NCBI RefSeq assembly: GCF_028369295.1
Contig: NZ_JAQMYP010000049.1
Location: forward strand, 1-64,000
From: Streptomyces sp. HD
Lineage (GTDB): Bacteria; Actinomycetota; Actinomycetes; Streptomycetales; Streptomycetaceae
DNA length: 64,000 nt
Direction: 5' to 3'
Shown here: positions 19,927 to 28,679 of the stretch, in pieces
How positions within the stretch are numbered: the stretch's first letter is position 1
Layout of the letters: each line of letters begins with the position of its first letter
Made by a program: the position numbers and the translations under genes
Notes under the pieces: model-generated
What the model was told of the DNA's origin: nothing
The model's input: the letters and a program-made list of their open reading frames with translations, nothing else
The model's database searches: none

Positions 19927-21486
19927 ATGGCCGGCGCTAGCGAGGAAATGGCGTCCAGCAAGATCCAGGAGGAGAACAACAACAAGGCTAGGGCGCAAGA
20001 GCAGAAAAGCAATCATGAACGACTCGTTGAGTCCGACAAGGTTGCGCGTAAAAACGTGCCCTTCAATCGTGCGACTGAGAACGGGAAGACGCCGTTCGTT
20101 GAGTACTCGGTCAACGGTCTGCGCAAGATGATCATGGATTCCCAGCCCGGAAAGATTTCGGAGGTTGGAACCCACTGGAAAATGGTCCACAACATCCTGT
20201 CCGGTGGTGACGGGGACGGCGCGACTGGCGGTGTGGACCAGGTTTCCGCCAATGACAGCGTCGCCGGGATGCTCAAGAAAGCTGTCGAAACCGTCCGCGA
20301 GCACTGGGATGGCGCAGCAGCCGAAGCATTTCAGCGTCGGGCGGACGAAATCGGCGTCCAGATTCGGAACGGGGCTGCACACGCCAACTTCACGGCGGAG
20401 CAACTCTTTGCGATCAGCAAGGACCTCGACGCTGCCAAGAGCAAGATGGCTGACATTCACGAACCGTCCAAGCTGGAGAGCGCGGGCGACAAAATGAATG
20501 ACAACGACAACCGCGATGACAGCCAGGCGCACAAGGACCTGGCTGCGGGCGTCAGCGCTGGCACCGTCGCCGAGGCGAACGAGAAGAACTTGTCGCTGGG
20601 GATGGAGCGCCGCCTTCAGGCCATGGCGGTGATGGAGGAACTGGCGGCCAACTACAAGGTCTATGGGCAGAACCTCAAGAGTGGCGGATCCTTTAACGAG
20701 AAGGAGGGCGTCACTCCTCCGAGTAATAACGTGACAATGCCTCCTCCGATCACAATGCCGAGTCCTACGGGGGGAGGGCCTGGTACAGCTCGTTCGGGTA
20801 ACAAGCCGTGGAGCGCAGGTTCCACCGCCAGCATCAAGCCGGCTCCTGGGGTGCCCCGAGATGCAGGTATCACGGGAGGCTCTCAGCTCCCGGCAGCCCG
20901 CACGAAGGTGGACAGCATCTCTCCAGGCCTGACGGGGACGGGCCCGAGCACGGGCCCTGCTGGTGTCAGCGGCGGTAGCGGTGGCCTCGGTACTGGAGGA
21001 ACTCAGGGCCCAGGTGCCGTCGCTCCTGGCGGAGTGTCCGGTCTTGGACGAGGTGCTGCCGCGCGGGGCGGTATCGGAGCCGCGGGCGGTCGCGGTGGTC
21101 TGACTGGCGGTGGCGCGGCAGCAGGCCGCGGCGCCGGAGGCCGAGCCGGTATGGGCGGCATGGGTGGCGGCGGAGCTGGCGCGGCGGGACGGGGCGGTGC
21201 CGGCGCAGGCGGCCGCGGCGCCCTCGCGAAGTCTCGTGGCGGCGTGGTCGGCGCAGCCAAGGGCGTCACGGGCAAGGGCACCGGCGGCGGCGCGGGCCTG
21301 CACGGCAGCCGGGGCGGAACTCAGCGCGGCGCCGGAGGTGGAATGGCCGGTGGCATGGGCGGTCGCAACGGTCGACGGTCTGAGGAGAACAGCCAGGGCG
21401 ACCGTCCGGACTACCTGGTCGAGGACGAAGAGACCTGGATTTCGGAAGAGGACCGCAACCGGAACGTGCCGCGGACCATCGAGTAG
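19927..21486 (+). CDS. Large WXG100/PPE-like protein with Gly-rich tail
   Basis: The 519-residue protein begins with a charged helical region (1-45). A helical domain (about 60-250) contains HWDGAAAEAFQRRA, a WXG-type turn. From about 260 the chain is Pro-rich and then extremely Gly/Arg/Ala-rich (about 340-480). It ends with an acidic conserved-looking element, YLVEDEETWISEEDRNRNVPRTIE. The layout resembles PPE-type ESX substrates of actinobacteria. It is encoded with a helical partner upstream and a mycosin downstream, so export by ESX is likely but unproven. Function outside the cell is unknown. Confidence 0.75.
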   Translation: MAGASEEMASSKIQEENNNKARAQEQKSNHERLVESDKVARKNVPFNRATENGKTPFVEYSVNGLRKMIMDSQPGKISEVGTHWKMVHNILSGGDGDGATGGVDQVSANDSVAGMLKKAVETVREHWDGAAAEAFQRRADEIGVQIRNGAAHANFTAEQLFAISKDLDAAKSKMADIHEPSKLESAGDKMNDNDNRDDSQAHKDLAAGVSAGTVAEANEKNLSLGMERRLQAMAVMEELAANYKVYGQNLKSGGSFNEKEGVTPPSNNVTMPPPITMPSPTGGGPGTARSGNKPWSAGSTASIKPAPGVPRDAGITGGSQLPAARTKVDSISPGLTGTGPSTGPAGVSGGSGGLGTGGTQGPGAVAPGGVSGLGRGAAARGGIGAAGGRGGLTGGGAAAGRGAGGRAGMGGMGGGGAGAAGRGGAGAGGRGALAKSRGGVVGAAKGVTGKGTGGGAGLHGSRGGTQRGAGGGMAGGMGGRNGRRSEENSQGDRPDYLVEDEETWISEEDRNRNVPRTIE

Positions 21487-21493
21487 GCATACT

Positions 21494-21526
21494 AGCGAGC
21501 CGCACGGAGGATACGTGCGGCTCGCT
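21494..21526 (+). terminator. 12-bp hairpin before second mycosin
   Basis: Positions 21494-21505 pair perfectly with 21515-21526 around a 9-nt loop (GGAGGATAC). It starts 7 nt after the preceding stop, so it probably terminates that transcript or sets its ratio to the mycosin. Confidence 0.65.
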
Positions 21527-21573
21527 GCATGAAGACTGGCGGAACCAGTCATAGTTGAGTGAGGAGCAAGGAA

Positions 21574-22926
21574 TTGGGTGTCAAGCGATTCTGGTCCACG
21601 ACAGGAGTCGTGACGTTGACAGGAGCCTTGCTCCTCACTTCGGCCCCTACTGCCTCAGCGGATTACATCCGCGACAAGCAGTGGGTCATTGATGTCATTG
21701 ACTTTAAGAAAGTCTGGTCAGAGTCACAGGGGCAGGGCGTGACAGTTGCCGTCGTTGACACCGGAGTGGACGGTAGGCATCCCGATCTGACGGGACAGGT
21801 ATTGAAGGGCAAAGATGTCACCGGAGGCGGTGATGCCCAGAATGACACCGACGGGCATGGCACCGGTATGGCAAGTCTCATCGCTGGTCACGGACATGGG
21901 ACGAGCAATGCTTCAGGCGTGATCGGCCTGGCGCCGAAGGCCAAGATCCTCCCCATCAAGGCGGCCGAGAGTGACGACTTCAATGACGATCAGTGGGCAG
22001 AAGGAGTGCGATACGCAGTTGATCAGGGTGCAGACGTCATCAATTTGTCATTTGGTGATTCGCTGGCTGCTCCTGGTTCTGAGGGCGCCGAAGCAATCAA
22101 TTATGCACAGCAGCACAATGTTGTTGTTGTCGCCGCGACAGGCAATGATGGAGACGCAGGTCTGGCGTATCCAGCGAAGCTTCCAGGAGTGGTAGCGGTC
22201 GGAGCTGTTGATGAGTCACTGAAAATTTGGTCCAACACCAATTTCGGTGAAGGCATGACACTAACTGCTCCCGGCGTCAGTATCGTGGAAGCAGACCCTA
22301 CCCAGTCCAGCGGCTACGCAGAGGGAACGGGTACATCGGATGCCGCTGCCTACGTCTCCGCCACCGCAGCCCTCGTCCGCGCCAAGTACCCCGACCTCAC
22401 CGCAGGCCAGGTAATCAACCGCCTGATCAAATCTGCCACGCTGCTCGACCACGACGTCAAGAAGACGCCTGACGACGAGTACGGCTACGGCATCATCCGT
22501 CCGTACGCGGCATTGACGAAGGACATCCCCAAGGGCCCCAAGCAGGGCCCTCTCGCCCAGTCCTCGCCGTCCACGTCCACGAATTCCGGTGCCGCATCCG
22601 ACGACAACGACAGCACGAGCCTGGCCAAGAAAAAGAAGAAGAAGTCCTCCTCGGGCAGCATCCTTCTCATCGCCGGCATCGCAGCCGCCGTGGTCGTCAT
22701 CGGCATCGCCATCGCCGTAATCCGCAGCCGCCGCAATGGCGGTAACGGCGGCCCCGGCTCCGGCGGCGGAACCCCTCCTCACGGCACGGGTTACCCGCCC
22801 CAGCCCCCGACGGGCTACCAGCAGTACCCCAACACGCCTCCCAACCAGGGCTACCCCACCCCTCCGGGACAGTCCCCGCAGCACCCCAACCCCTACGCTC
22901 AACAGCCCCCGCACCAGGGTCAGTAG
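21574..22926 (+). CDS. mycP: Mycosin, ESX-associated subtilisin-like protease (second copy)
   Basis: The 450-residue S8 protease has a signal peptide ending near TASADY. Catalytic residues are VVDTGVD (D62), DGHGTGMA (H95), ATGND (N191) and GTSDAAA (S255). A Lys-rich stretch (KKKKKK) precedes a membrane helix (ILLIAGIAAAVVVIGIAIAV), and a Pro/Gln/Tyr cytoplasmic tail ends QQPPHQGQ. TTG 21574 is chosen because GAGGAG (21561-21566) is 7 nt upstream; GTG 21559 has no ribosome site. The first 700 bp use many A/T-ending codons, unlike the flanking genes. Its tail sequence is repeated in the small gene at 23291. Confidence 0.9.
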   Translation: MGVKRFWSTTGVVTLTGALLLTSAPTASADYIRDKQWVIDVIDFKKVWSESQGQGVTVAVVDTGVDGRHPDLTGQVLKGKDVTGGGDAQNDTDGHGTGMASLIAGHGHGTSNASGVIGLAPKAKILPIKAAESDDFNDDQWAEGVRYAVDQGADVINLSFGDSLAAPGSEGAEAINYAQQHNVVVVAATGNDGDAGLAYPAKLPGVVAVGAVDESLKIWSNTNFGEGMTLTAPGVSIVEADPTQSSGYAEGTGTSDAAAYVSATAALVRAKYPDLTAGQVINRLIKSATLLDHDVKKTPDDEYGYGIIRPYAALTKDIPKGPKQGPLAQSSPSTSTNSGAASDDNDSTSLAKKKKKKSSSGSILLIAGIAAAVVVIGIAIAVIRSRRNGGNGGPGSGGGTPPHGTGYPPQPPTGYQQYPNTPPNQGYPTPPGQSPQHPNPYAQQPPHQGQ

Positions 22927-22950
22927 GGGTGGCACCCCCTCGGAGAAGCT

Positions 22951-23256
22951 GTGAATCCGGAACTATCGGACCTGGATCCCTCGACCGCTGCCGATGAGAT
23001 GGTGTCGCGCACGGCGAGCCAATTCACCACCATCCTGCTCGGGCTCGGGATCCTCGTCCCTTGGCTGTGCTTCGTCATGTCGATCGTGTCTGGCACGCAT
23101 TGGTGGCTGGCAGCGCTCAATTTGTTCGGCACGCACGCGGGTCTCTTGGTCATGCTGCGTGGTTACCGTGACGACAATCGAGCTTTGAAAAGGTGGGGGA
23201 CAGGGACTCACGCGACGACCATGCTGCCTTGTCTCGTCGTAGCCCAGATGTTGTGA
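22951..23256 (+). CDS. Small membrane protein, paralogue of 26970-27281
   Basis: This 101-residue protein has an acidic N-terminus (NPELSDLDPST) and two hydrophobic segments (FTTILLGLGILVPWLCFVMSIVS and WWLAALNLFGTHAGLLVMLRGY), with a third weak one at the end. GTG 22951 follows GGAGAAG. It resembles the minus-strand protein at 26970-27281 in the pattern PW-loop-LxxLNLxGxxxG. No named family was recognised. It lies 24 bp after the mycosin stop and is probably cotranscribed, suggesting a membrane accessory of this mycosin module. Confidence 0.65.
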   Translation: MNPELSDLDPSTAADEMVSRTASQFTTILLGLGILVPWLCFVMSIVSGTHWWLAALNLFGTHAGLLVMLRGYRDDNRALKRWGTGTHATTMLPCLVVAQML

Positions 23257-23290
23257 CGCACATGCCGAGAATGAGAAGGGGTCCTCTTCA

Positions 23291-23584
23291 ATGGGTGCCG
23301 TTGTCCTTGTGGTAGGAGTTATCGGCCTCGGAGCCGTAATTGGCGCCGTCGTCGTCTTCGCTGTACTGCGCAACCGCCGCAACTCCGGTATCGGCCCGGT
23401 CAGCCCTGGCGTCGGAGCCCACCCCCAGAACATGGGGCACCCGCCTCAGCAGCCGTACCTGGCAAATCCCAATCAGGGGTACTCCATTGCAGCTCCCGAC
23501 CAGGGATACCCGACGCCTCTAGGGCAGTCCCCGCAGCACCCCAACCCCTACGCGCAACAGCCGCCTCCGGGCCAAGGGCAGTAA
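23291..23584 (+). CDS. Membrane helix plus Pro-rich tail, copy of mycosin C-terminus
   Basis: The 97-residue protein is a single membrane helix (VVLVVGVIGLGAVIGAVVVFAVL), a basic stop-transfer RNRRN, and a Pro/Gln/Tyr tail ending GQSPQHPNPYAQQPP. The same order and the same last 15-residue block occur at the C-terminus of the mycosin ending at 22926, and about 40 bp of DNA there is nearly identical. It appears to be a detached duplicate of the mycosin anchor. The ATG has GAAGGGG upstream, so expression is possible. It may be a free tail-binding partner or a duplication relic. Confidence 0.6.
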   Translation: MGAVVLVVGVIGLGAVIGAVVVFAVLRNRRNSGIGPVSPGVGAHPQNMGHPPQQPYLANPNQGYSIAAPDQGYPTPLGQSPQHPNPYAQQPPPGQGQ

Positions 23585-24000
23585 GGGCTCGCCACATCCG
23601 TGCTGGGACAGGTGAATAGGTAGGGAACGAGCAGACGAGCGGGTGGGTGATTCCGAGTTCCTTGAATCTGCGTCGAGGCCGGCGGACGCAGGGGCGGGCA
23701 CGGTTTTCGCTTGGCGACCAATCGATTCCATGCCCACATGATCATCAGACCTGTGCCAGCACTGCTCTTGAGGCCTGCATGGGGACATGGCGCCATGTCC
23801 TGTTAGGGCCAGAGTGCTGCTGAAGCGAGGGTGTGCAGGAGGCCACAAGGAGAACTGTGAGACTTGTCGAAGCACAAGTAACAGACAAAAACCCACTTCA
23901 GGATCAGCAAGGTAGCGCCAGGCTTGAGGAGACGGCCGCCGCAGTAATAGGCGGCTTATATCAACCGATTCTCACGAGTCGTTCATGAACGGGGAAACAA
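23585..24000. other. Intergenic region with palindrome, upstream of 24001 operon
   Basis: This 416-bp stretch holds no gene that I can support on either strand. It contains an 18-bp perfect palindrome (23783-23800) and, near its end, GGGGAAA as ribosome site for GTG 24001. It is A/T-richer than the surrounding genome and probably carries the promoter for 24001-26836. Confidence 0.5.
23783..23800. promoter_or_regulatory. 18-bp perfect palindrome, candidate operator
   Basis: GGACATGGCGCCATGTCC reads the same on both strands with no spacer. It lies about 200 bp before GTG 24001. A dimeric regulator site is likelier than a terminator, because there is no loop. Confidence 0.45.
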
Positions 24001-24336
24001 GTGGCTGACGACGAGGCGTACTACGCGGATGGGGCAGGCAGAGGTCTCGCCAAGAAGTTTGAGCTCCAGGCATACGATCTGCGCGCCTATCTCAAGAAGT
24101 TCGAAAATGAGACCGGAGAAGAGGCAATCTCTGACGGTTTTGGGCTTCTCACGGAATCGGACGAGGTCAGAAACGCTTACATCGAGTACTCGACGAGTGC
24201 AGCTTCTGCGATGAAGGCAGTTCACGAACATCTGGACGCCATCGCAGATGCCCTGAGGAAGATCAATAAAAATACTGAAGTGAATGATGAGGATGTTGCT
24301 GTGCTCTTCGGTAAGGGCGTCGGGGGTGACAAGTGA
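24001..24336 (+). CDS. Small helical ESX-like protein
   Basis: The 111-residue protein is predicted to be two long helices (LAKKFELQAYDLRAYLKKFENETGEEA and AYIEYSTSAASAMKAVHEHLDAIADALRKI) joined by a loop with GFGLLTES. There is no W-x-G motif, signal peptide or membrane segment. The start is GTG with GGGGAAA upstream. The stop overlaps the next GTG by 4 nt (GTGA), so it is translationally coupled to a WXG100-domain gene. A role as its dimer partner or chaperone is inferred from size, fold and coupling. Confidence 0.7.
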   Translation: MADDEAYYADGAGRGLAKKFELQAYDLRAYLKKFENETGEEAISDGFGLLTESDEVRNAYIEYSTSAASAMKAVHEHLDAIADALRKINKNTEVNDEDVAVLFGKGVGGDK

Positions 24337-25496
24337 GCGGCAAGGAGTCGGGTGCAGAGGAACTCGTTGAACTTGGACTCGAGATCGTCAACCCCGGGGG
24401 TCGGCCGGATGAGTTGAGGCAGGCGGCCAAGGCCTGGAGGCAGCTCAAGGCCGATGTAGCGGGTCCGGATGGACTGCTCAAGGCGCTCGACAGGAACGTC
24501 CAAGACACAGTCGGTCACACGTGGCGCGGTGAAGCCGCGGAGGCCTTCAGGGAGCACTGGCTTAAGGTCAAGGCTGCGGTCGAGCAAGGGGTCGAAGAGT
24601 ACGACGACATCGCCAAGCAGCTCGATCATGTGGCCGATGAGATCGAGACCGTCAACGATGAGATTCACGCTATCTACACCGAAATTGGTGTCTCGATCGG
24701 TGTTGGCGTGGCTTTGTCCTTTGTGAGCTTCGGCGTCGCGGGCGGTGCCGCTGCCGCTAATGTCACTCGGCTCGCTGCTCAGGCGATCCGGATTTCTGCC
24801 CGCCTCGGTACGCTGCTACGGCGTATCGCTGCGGCAATCCGCGCATACCAACAGGCCGGGAAGATGACCAAGCTGGCTGCCAGCTTTTTCGTCAACTGGG
24901 CTGGCAATACTGGTGGAACGCTGCTCGGTGCCGGACTCTCCGGCCAGGACATCGATGGTGCCAAGGTCTGGGAAGCGACCTGGCAGGGAGGACTTGCCGC
25001 AGCCGTCGGCACCCCTGCGGGGGCAGCAGCAGCAGGCAAGGCCGGCAAGATCATGGATGACATGGCCCGACCGCCGAGTGATCTTGCCAAGAGTCTCACC
25101 GAGAACATCACTGGTGGTGTTGTCGGCAATGTGGCCGGTGGACTTGCCGTGGATGGCCATACCGCGCTCACGACAGACGAAGACCCCGAGTGGGGTAAGA
25201 ATGCCTTGATCAATGCAGTTGGCGGGGCAATTGGCGGAGCAACAGTCGGTGGCGCCGGACACTACAGGGACAACATCCCCGTTGCGGAAGGTTGGGATGC
25301 GTCACGATACGGACAGCGCGGCCAGAACCCCGACTTCTCCATTGAGGTGCCCGCTGGCGGTGTGGGTGCCGGACTGGCAGGCGCAGGCGGAGAGCTAGTC
25401 GGAAGTAACGAAGAGGACGGCAAGCAAAAGGGCGCGGACGAGCCGACGACGTCGTTCGGTCGTAAGCAGCGCAGTCTTGAGGAAGATTTCGGATGA
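24333..25496 (+). CDS. WXG100-domain protein with hydrophobic Gly/Ala-rich body
   Basis: The 387-residue protein has an N-terminal helical WXG-type domain (about 25-120) with HTWRGEAAEAFREHW. A hydrophobic stretch follows (ISIGVGVALSFVSFGVAGGAAAANV). The Gly/Ala-rich middle has repeated GG-x-GG patterns (GGLAAAVGTPAGAAAAG, GGVVGNVAGG, GGAIGGATVGGAG), like membrane-inserting Gly-zipper segments. The C-terminus is charged (FGRKQRSLEEDFG). No known toxin motif was found. It is coupled by ATGA or GTGA overlaps to both neighbours, so it is the middle gene of a three-gene unit. Confidence 0.75.
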   Translation: MSGKESGAEELVELGLEIVNPGGRPDELRQAAKAWRQLKADVAGPDGLLKALDRNVQDTVGHTWRGEAAEAFREHWLKVKAAVEQGVEEYDDIAKQLDHVADEIETVNDEIHAIYTEIGVSIGVGVALSFVSFGVAGGAAAANVTRLAAQAIRISARLGTLLRRIAAAIRAYQQAGKMTKLAASFFVNWAGNTGGTLLGAGLSGQDIDGAKVWEATWQGGLAAAVGTPAGAAAAGKAGKIMDDMARPPSDLAKSLTENITGGVVGNVAGGLAVDGHTALTTDEDPEWGKNALINAVGGAIGGATVGGAGHYRDNIPVAEGWDASRYGQRGQNPDFSIEVPAGGVGAGLAGAGGELVGSNEEDGKQKGADEPTTSFGRKQRSLEEDFG

Positions 25497-26836
25497 TGAC
25501 AAGGTCCAGCACCCTGGCCCGCTGCTTGGCTCTGCTGGGCCTCAGCATTTCGGCTTTGGTCGTCGCAGTTCTGATCCAGCCCTCCACTCGGCCCCCCAGG
25601 TGGGATCTCTTCGCTTGCCTCGTAGTGGCAGCAGTGGCTGTCGGCGGCGGAGTCTTCTTGCTCCGCCGCCTGACCGATGACCTGGGTGCGGGGGGCAAAC
25701 ACTGGTGGGTGGAGCAGCGTAACGGTTGGGTCGGGTTCGCGGCCTGGTCCTGGGTGGTGCCCGCGTTTCTGGTGGCCTATGCAGCGCTGTCTCCAACGCC
25801 TGCAGCGTGGGAGATCGTTGACGCAGGTTCCGCGATGCGTAGGACTGAGATCGAGAAGGTCCTCTCTTCGAAGTATGTAAGCAGTCAGCGCACCGGGCAT
25901 TACTCCTCCACCGTGCTGGTATCTGTGCCTTTCGACCAGGGGCCCCAGACCTCTGAGGTGGAGATGACGTCGAGCGACAAGCCGAAGGCAGGACAAGAGA
26001 TCTGGGTCCTCTTCGCGCCGTCGTCACCTGACCTAGAGGTATTTGTCGGGGATCGGCAGTCGCTTGAGGAGAAGATCGGTGGGCGGGCAGACTTCTGGAC
26101 GGTCTTCTTGACCCTGGGGTGCTTTGCCTTCTGCTGGTTCATGAATCTGTTCGGCCGTTGGCGCTCTGACCCCGTGGCCGGCCTCCACCGTTCTCGACAG
26201 CAAGGCACACTCCATGCACTGCCCGTCTCCGTCACAGGGGTGGGAGCGGCCCTCGATGCGCGGCCGGCGTCCACATCGGTGACGAAGCCGCTCAAGCCCC
26301 GCATTCGTATGACGAGCGCGGAGTTCGGTGAGTTGCATCTGTTTCTGGATGACATCGTCGACCCCCTGCCTCTGGCTCAGCTGCTCACGGGCGTCCGTGG
26401 CCACGTCTATTGGCGACGTCCCTCTCGGCAGCTCCCGTACGTGAATTCGGTCGGCTATGCCGTACTGATTCTGGATGGACAGCGTTACGTCGCCGGATGG
26501 CTTGAGTCTCCGGATGCTTCAGTCGACCTGCCGGTGAGCGCACTTGTCCCAGCGGACCGGGAACTCCCAGCACTGAGCGAACCTCGTGCACTTCACCCCG
26601 CCTCTCCCGTGGAGACGAGTGCCAATTCCACAGTCTTGAAGGCGCTCCTACTCGGCATCGCGGCCCTGACAGTGATCACCTTTGGCGTGGGTGATGTCGC
26701 GACGGTTGCTCTCGCTGGCGCGTCCGTACTGGCAGTTCTGGTGGGGAGGAGGCGTGCGGGACTCCAGATGAAGCGGCACCTGGAAAGCCTCGCGCCCGGC
26801 AGTGACTTGGGCACGGGCACGATCCGCGAAGCCTGA
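25493..26836 (+). CDS. Multi-pass membrane protein of unknown function
   Basis: The 447-residue protein has membrane segments near 10-30, 38-60, 82-102, a central helix near 205-225, and two at about 380-425. An extracytoplasmic domain lies between the third and fourth (IEKVLSSKYVSSQRTGHYSSTVLVSVPFD). A soluble domain of about 150 residues precedes the last pair. The start overlaps the previous stop (ATGA). Because it is cotranscribed with an ESX-like substrate, it could be a membrane partner or an immunity protein for the Gly-zipper protein, but nothing in the sequence proves this. Confidence 0.7.
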   Translation: MMTRSSTLARCLALLGLSISALVVAVLIQPSTRPPRWDLFACLVVAAVAVGGGVFLLRRLTDDLGAGGKHWWVEQRNGWVGFAAWSWVVPAFLVAYAALSPTPAAWEIVDAGSAMRRTEIEKVLSSKYVSSQRTGHYSSTVLVSVPFDQGPQTSEVEMTSSDKPKAGQEIWVLFAPSSPDLEVFVGDRQSLEEKIGGRADFWTVFLTLGCFAFCWFMNLFGRWRSDPVAGLHRSRQQGTLHALPVSVTGVGAALDARPASTSVTKPLKPRIRMTSAEFGELHLFLDDIVDPLPLAQLLTGVRGHVYWRRPSRQLPYVNSVGYAVLILDGQRYVAGWLESPDASVDLPVSALVPADRELPALSEPRALHPASPVETSANSTVLKALLLGIAALTVITFGVGDVATVALAGASVLAVLVGRRRAGLQMKRHLESLAPGSDLGTGTIREA

Positions 26837-26969
26837 TTGCGGCAGCTGCGCTGCGGTCGTTCCCCTGGCCCATCTGCAGGCACAAAGCAGCTGATCCACG
26901 GCAAGCGACTGAAGGTGCGGCCCTCCACCGTGTGGAACACGGCATGAAGCCCGGGACCCAAGTGGCAGT

Positions 26970-27281
26970 TCAGTTCAGCACTTTGAACAGCGAAGTGCAG
27001 ACGATCAAGCAGGCCAACGAACTCGCCAGCGCTACATACAGGCGTCGAGTCAGGTTCCGTCGCCAGGCGCGAACGACGATGTAGAACCCCGTGTACATGC
27101 CGATCAGATTCAGCACGGAAAGCCAGACAAGGCTCAGCTTCCTCGTCGACACATAAATGAAGACCCATGGGGACATCAGGCCGAAGAAGATCAACGCGTT
27201 TCTGTAGTAGCTGTACTGGCTTTGCGTAGGCCCCTCTTGTGGAATAGGATCTCCCATATCGGGGAGTTCTGGCATGGTCAT
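26970..27281 (-). CDS. Small membrane protein, paralogue of 22951-23256
   Basis: This 103-residue protein has an acidic Pro-rich start (TMPELPDMGDPIPQEG) and hydrophobic segments (ALIFFGLMSPWVFIYVS, LSLVWLSVLNLIGMYTGFYIVV and a C-terminal one). ATG 27281 is chosen because GAGGAACACG precedes it; longer upstream frames lack a ribosome site. It aligns by eye with the protein at 22951-23256 through SPW, a short loop and L-N-L-x-G. It lies convergent to the gene ending at 26836. Function unknown. Confidence 0.65.
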   Translation of the reverse strand: MTMPELPDMGDPIPQEGPTQSQYSYYRNALIFFGLMSPWVFIYVSTRKLSLVWLSVLNLIGMYTGFYIVVRAWRRNLTRRLYVALASSLACLIVCTSLFKVLN

Positions 27282-27441
27282 CGTGTTCCTCTGTTTCTTT
27301 GTCGTGGCGAGCCGCCTGTTGTTCGGCCAGAAGGCGCAACCAAGGCCCGCAGCCTCAGCGCACGGTGCCGACGGTGCGTTCCCTATGCCCCTCGGCGTTG
27401 GGGAAGCCGCAGTGGCCCGGCTCGCGTTGCCTCTCGCCGCG

Positions 27442-28008
27442 TCACAAGTGCGGGGCGTGCTGCCGGATCGCCTCAACCAGGGGCTCCCGATACCTGGCGT
27501 ATTCGCCGTTGGTCGGGAAGCGATGACGCAGGCGCGGGAGGCCGGGTGGGTTCTTCGTCACGGACCAGGACCGGACCCACAGGACTGGATCGTCGCGGTC
27601 AATCGGGCCACTCGGGCGCAGCTTGATCGAGTACTGCCTGACACCCTGGTTGCCGGTCTCACTCCAGTGGACGGCAACTCCGGCGAGAGTGTCCCTGCGG
27701 ATGACACTCTCCCCATTGCGGGCGCGTAGCCACAGCCCCGCGTCGTAGATGCTCACGGCCAGGTGGTGAAGTGAGAGGGCCGAGTGGAAGGCCTTGACGC
27801 CCGAGTAGCCAATGGTCGCGAAGAGCAGTGCCACGAGTCCAACCGGCTGAGGTTCGTTGCCGTTGAGCCCGGCGGTTATGGCCACTGCCAGGAACAGCAG
27901 GAGGCACCCATCGCCATGAAGATCCCACCGAGTACGAAGCTGCCGGGCGACTCTCCGGCCGTAGGGAATGACTGTGGCTGTGGGAGCGGGCGGAGGGGAT
28001 ATCGACAT
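27442..28008 (-). CDS. PH-like/DUF membrane protein, paralogue of 54859-55512
   Basis: The 188-residue protein has two hydrophobic segments (LLLFLAVAITAGL and VGLVALLFATIGYSG) followed by a soluble C-terminal domain. That domain contains AGVAVHWSETG, RPSGPIDRDDPVLW and PGLPRLRHRFP. The same motifs in the same order occur in the protein at 54859-55512, so they are clear paralogues. ATG 28008 gives the shared N-terminus but has only a weak ribosome site. No function is known. The paired occurrence next to ESX genes suggests an accessory role. Confidence 0.7.
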   Translation of the reverse strand: MSISPPPAPTATVIPYGRRVARQLRTRWDLHGDGCLLLFLAVAITAGLNGNEPQPVGLVALLFATIGYSGVKAFHSALSLHHLAVSIYDAGLWLRARNGESVIRRDTLAGVAVHWSETGNQGVRQYSIKLRPSGPIDRDDPVLWVRSWSVTKNPPGLPRLRHRFPTNGEYARYREPLVEAIRQHAPHL

Positions 28009-28679
28009 TATCCGAGAGTCTATGCAGGCTGCCACAACACTGGACCACCGAAGGTCTCGCAATCGAGCAGGGCCGGGGTAGGGGCCCACGTCCCAGGTTG
28101 GGCTCCGTAGGAACAACAGCCGGTAGGCGGGGTGCTGCCTGGAACGGTCCGGCATAGTCGGCGTGGTCTGCTACCGCATGCCGATTCTGGCCAGCGGCTG
28201 CCATCCCCATGGGTCAGCACAGGCGTGGACCAGGGTGGCTGCGAGCGAGACCATGGCCTTCCTCCTCGCCGACCAACTCGCCTAGCTTCCAGGGAGGTTC
28301 CGGCGGCTCGGGGTCAGTTGATGTCATCACACGCTGTCCAACAGACTCGGACGTCCCCGTCGGACCTTTCTCGTTCGCAGAACTTTCACAACTTCTTGCG
28401 AGATGGATACCGGTGTTCGTGCCGAGCAGACACCGTCCCATCGGGGCACGAACCTTCAATGAGATCGTTATACGAGTTCCACGGGCGGGATACGCCTTGC
28501 GTCTGCGAAGGTCATAAGCTGTTGCGATATTCGCGGGGGCGCCGAAAGGTGCGCGAGTGGCTGTAGTCGGGCTTCGCAGCAACCTGGGTTGCGAGTCAGT
28601 CGAGACGCGGACTCTGTCATGGGAGGCCGGACCACCCATCGTGCTCCCTCGCAGATAGATCTGTGAGAGGGAAGAACCG
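28009..28679. other. 671-bp divergent intergenic region, no supported gene
   Basis: Open frames exist on both strands, but none shows recognisable domains, a good ribosome site or consistent codon-position bias. It separates a minus-strand gene from the proline-rich gene at 28680 and should contain both promoters. AGAGGGAAG lies just before ATG 28680. It could include decayed coding sequence. Confidence 0.4.

Noticed and set aside
28132..28639. Overlapping open frames on both strands in the 28.0-28.7 kb gap
   Set aside because: No recognisable domain, no good ribosome site and no codon bias on either strand.
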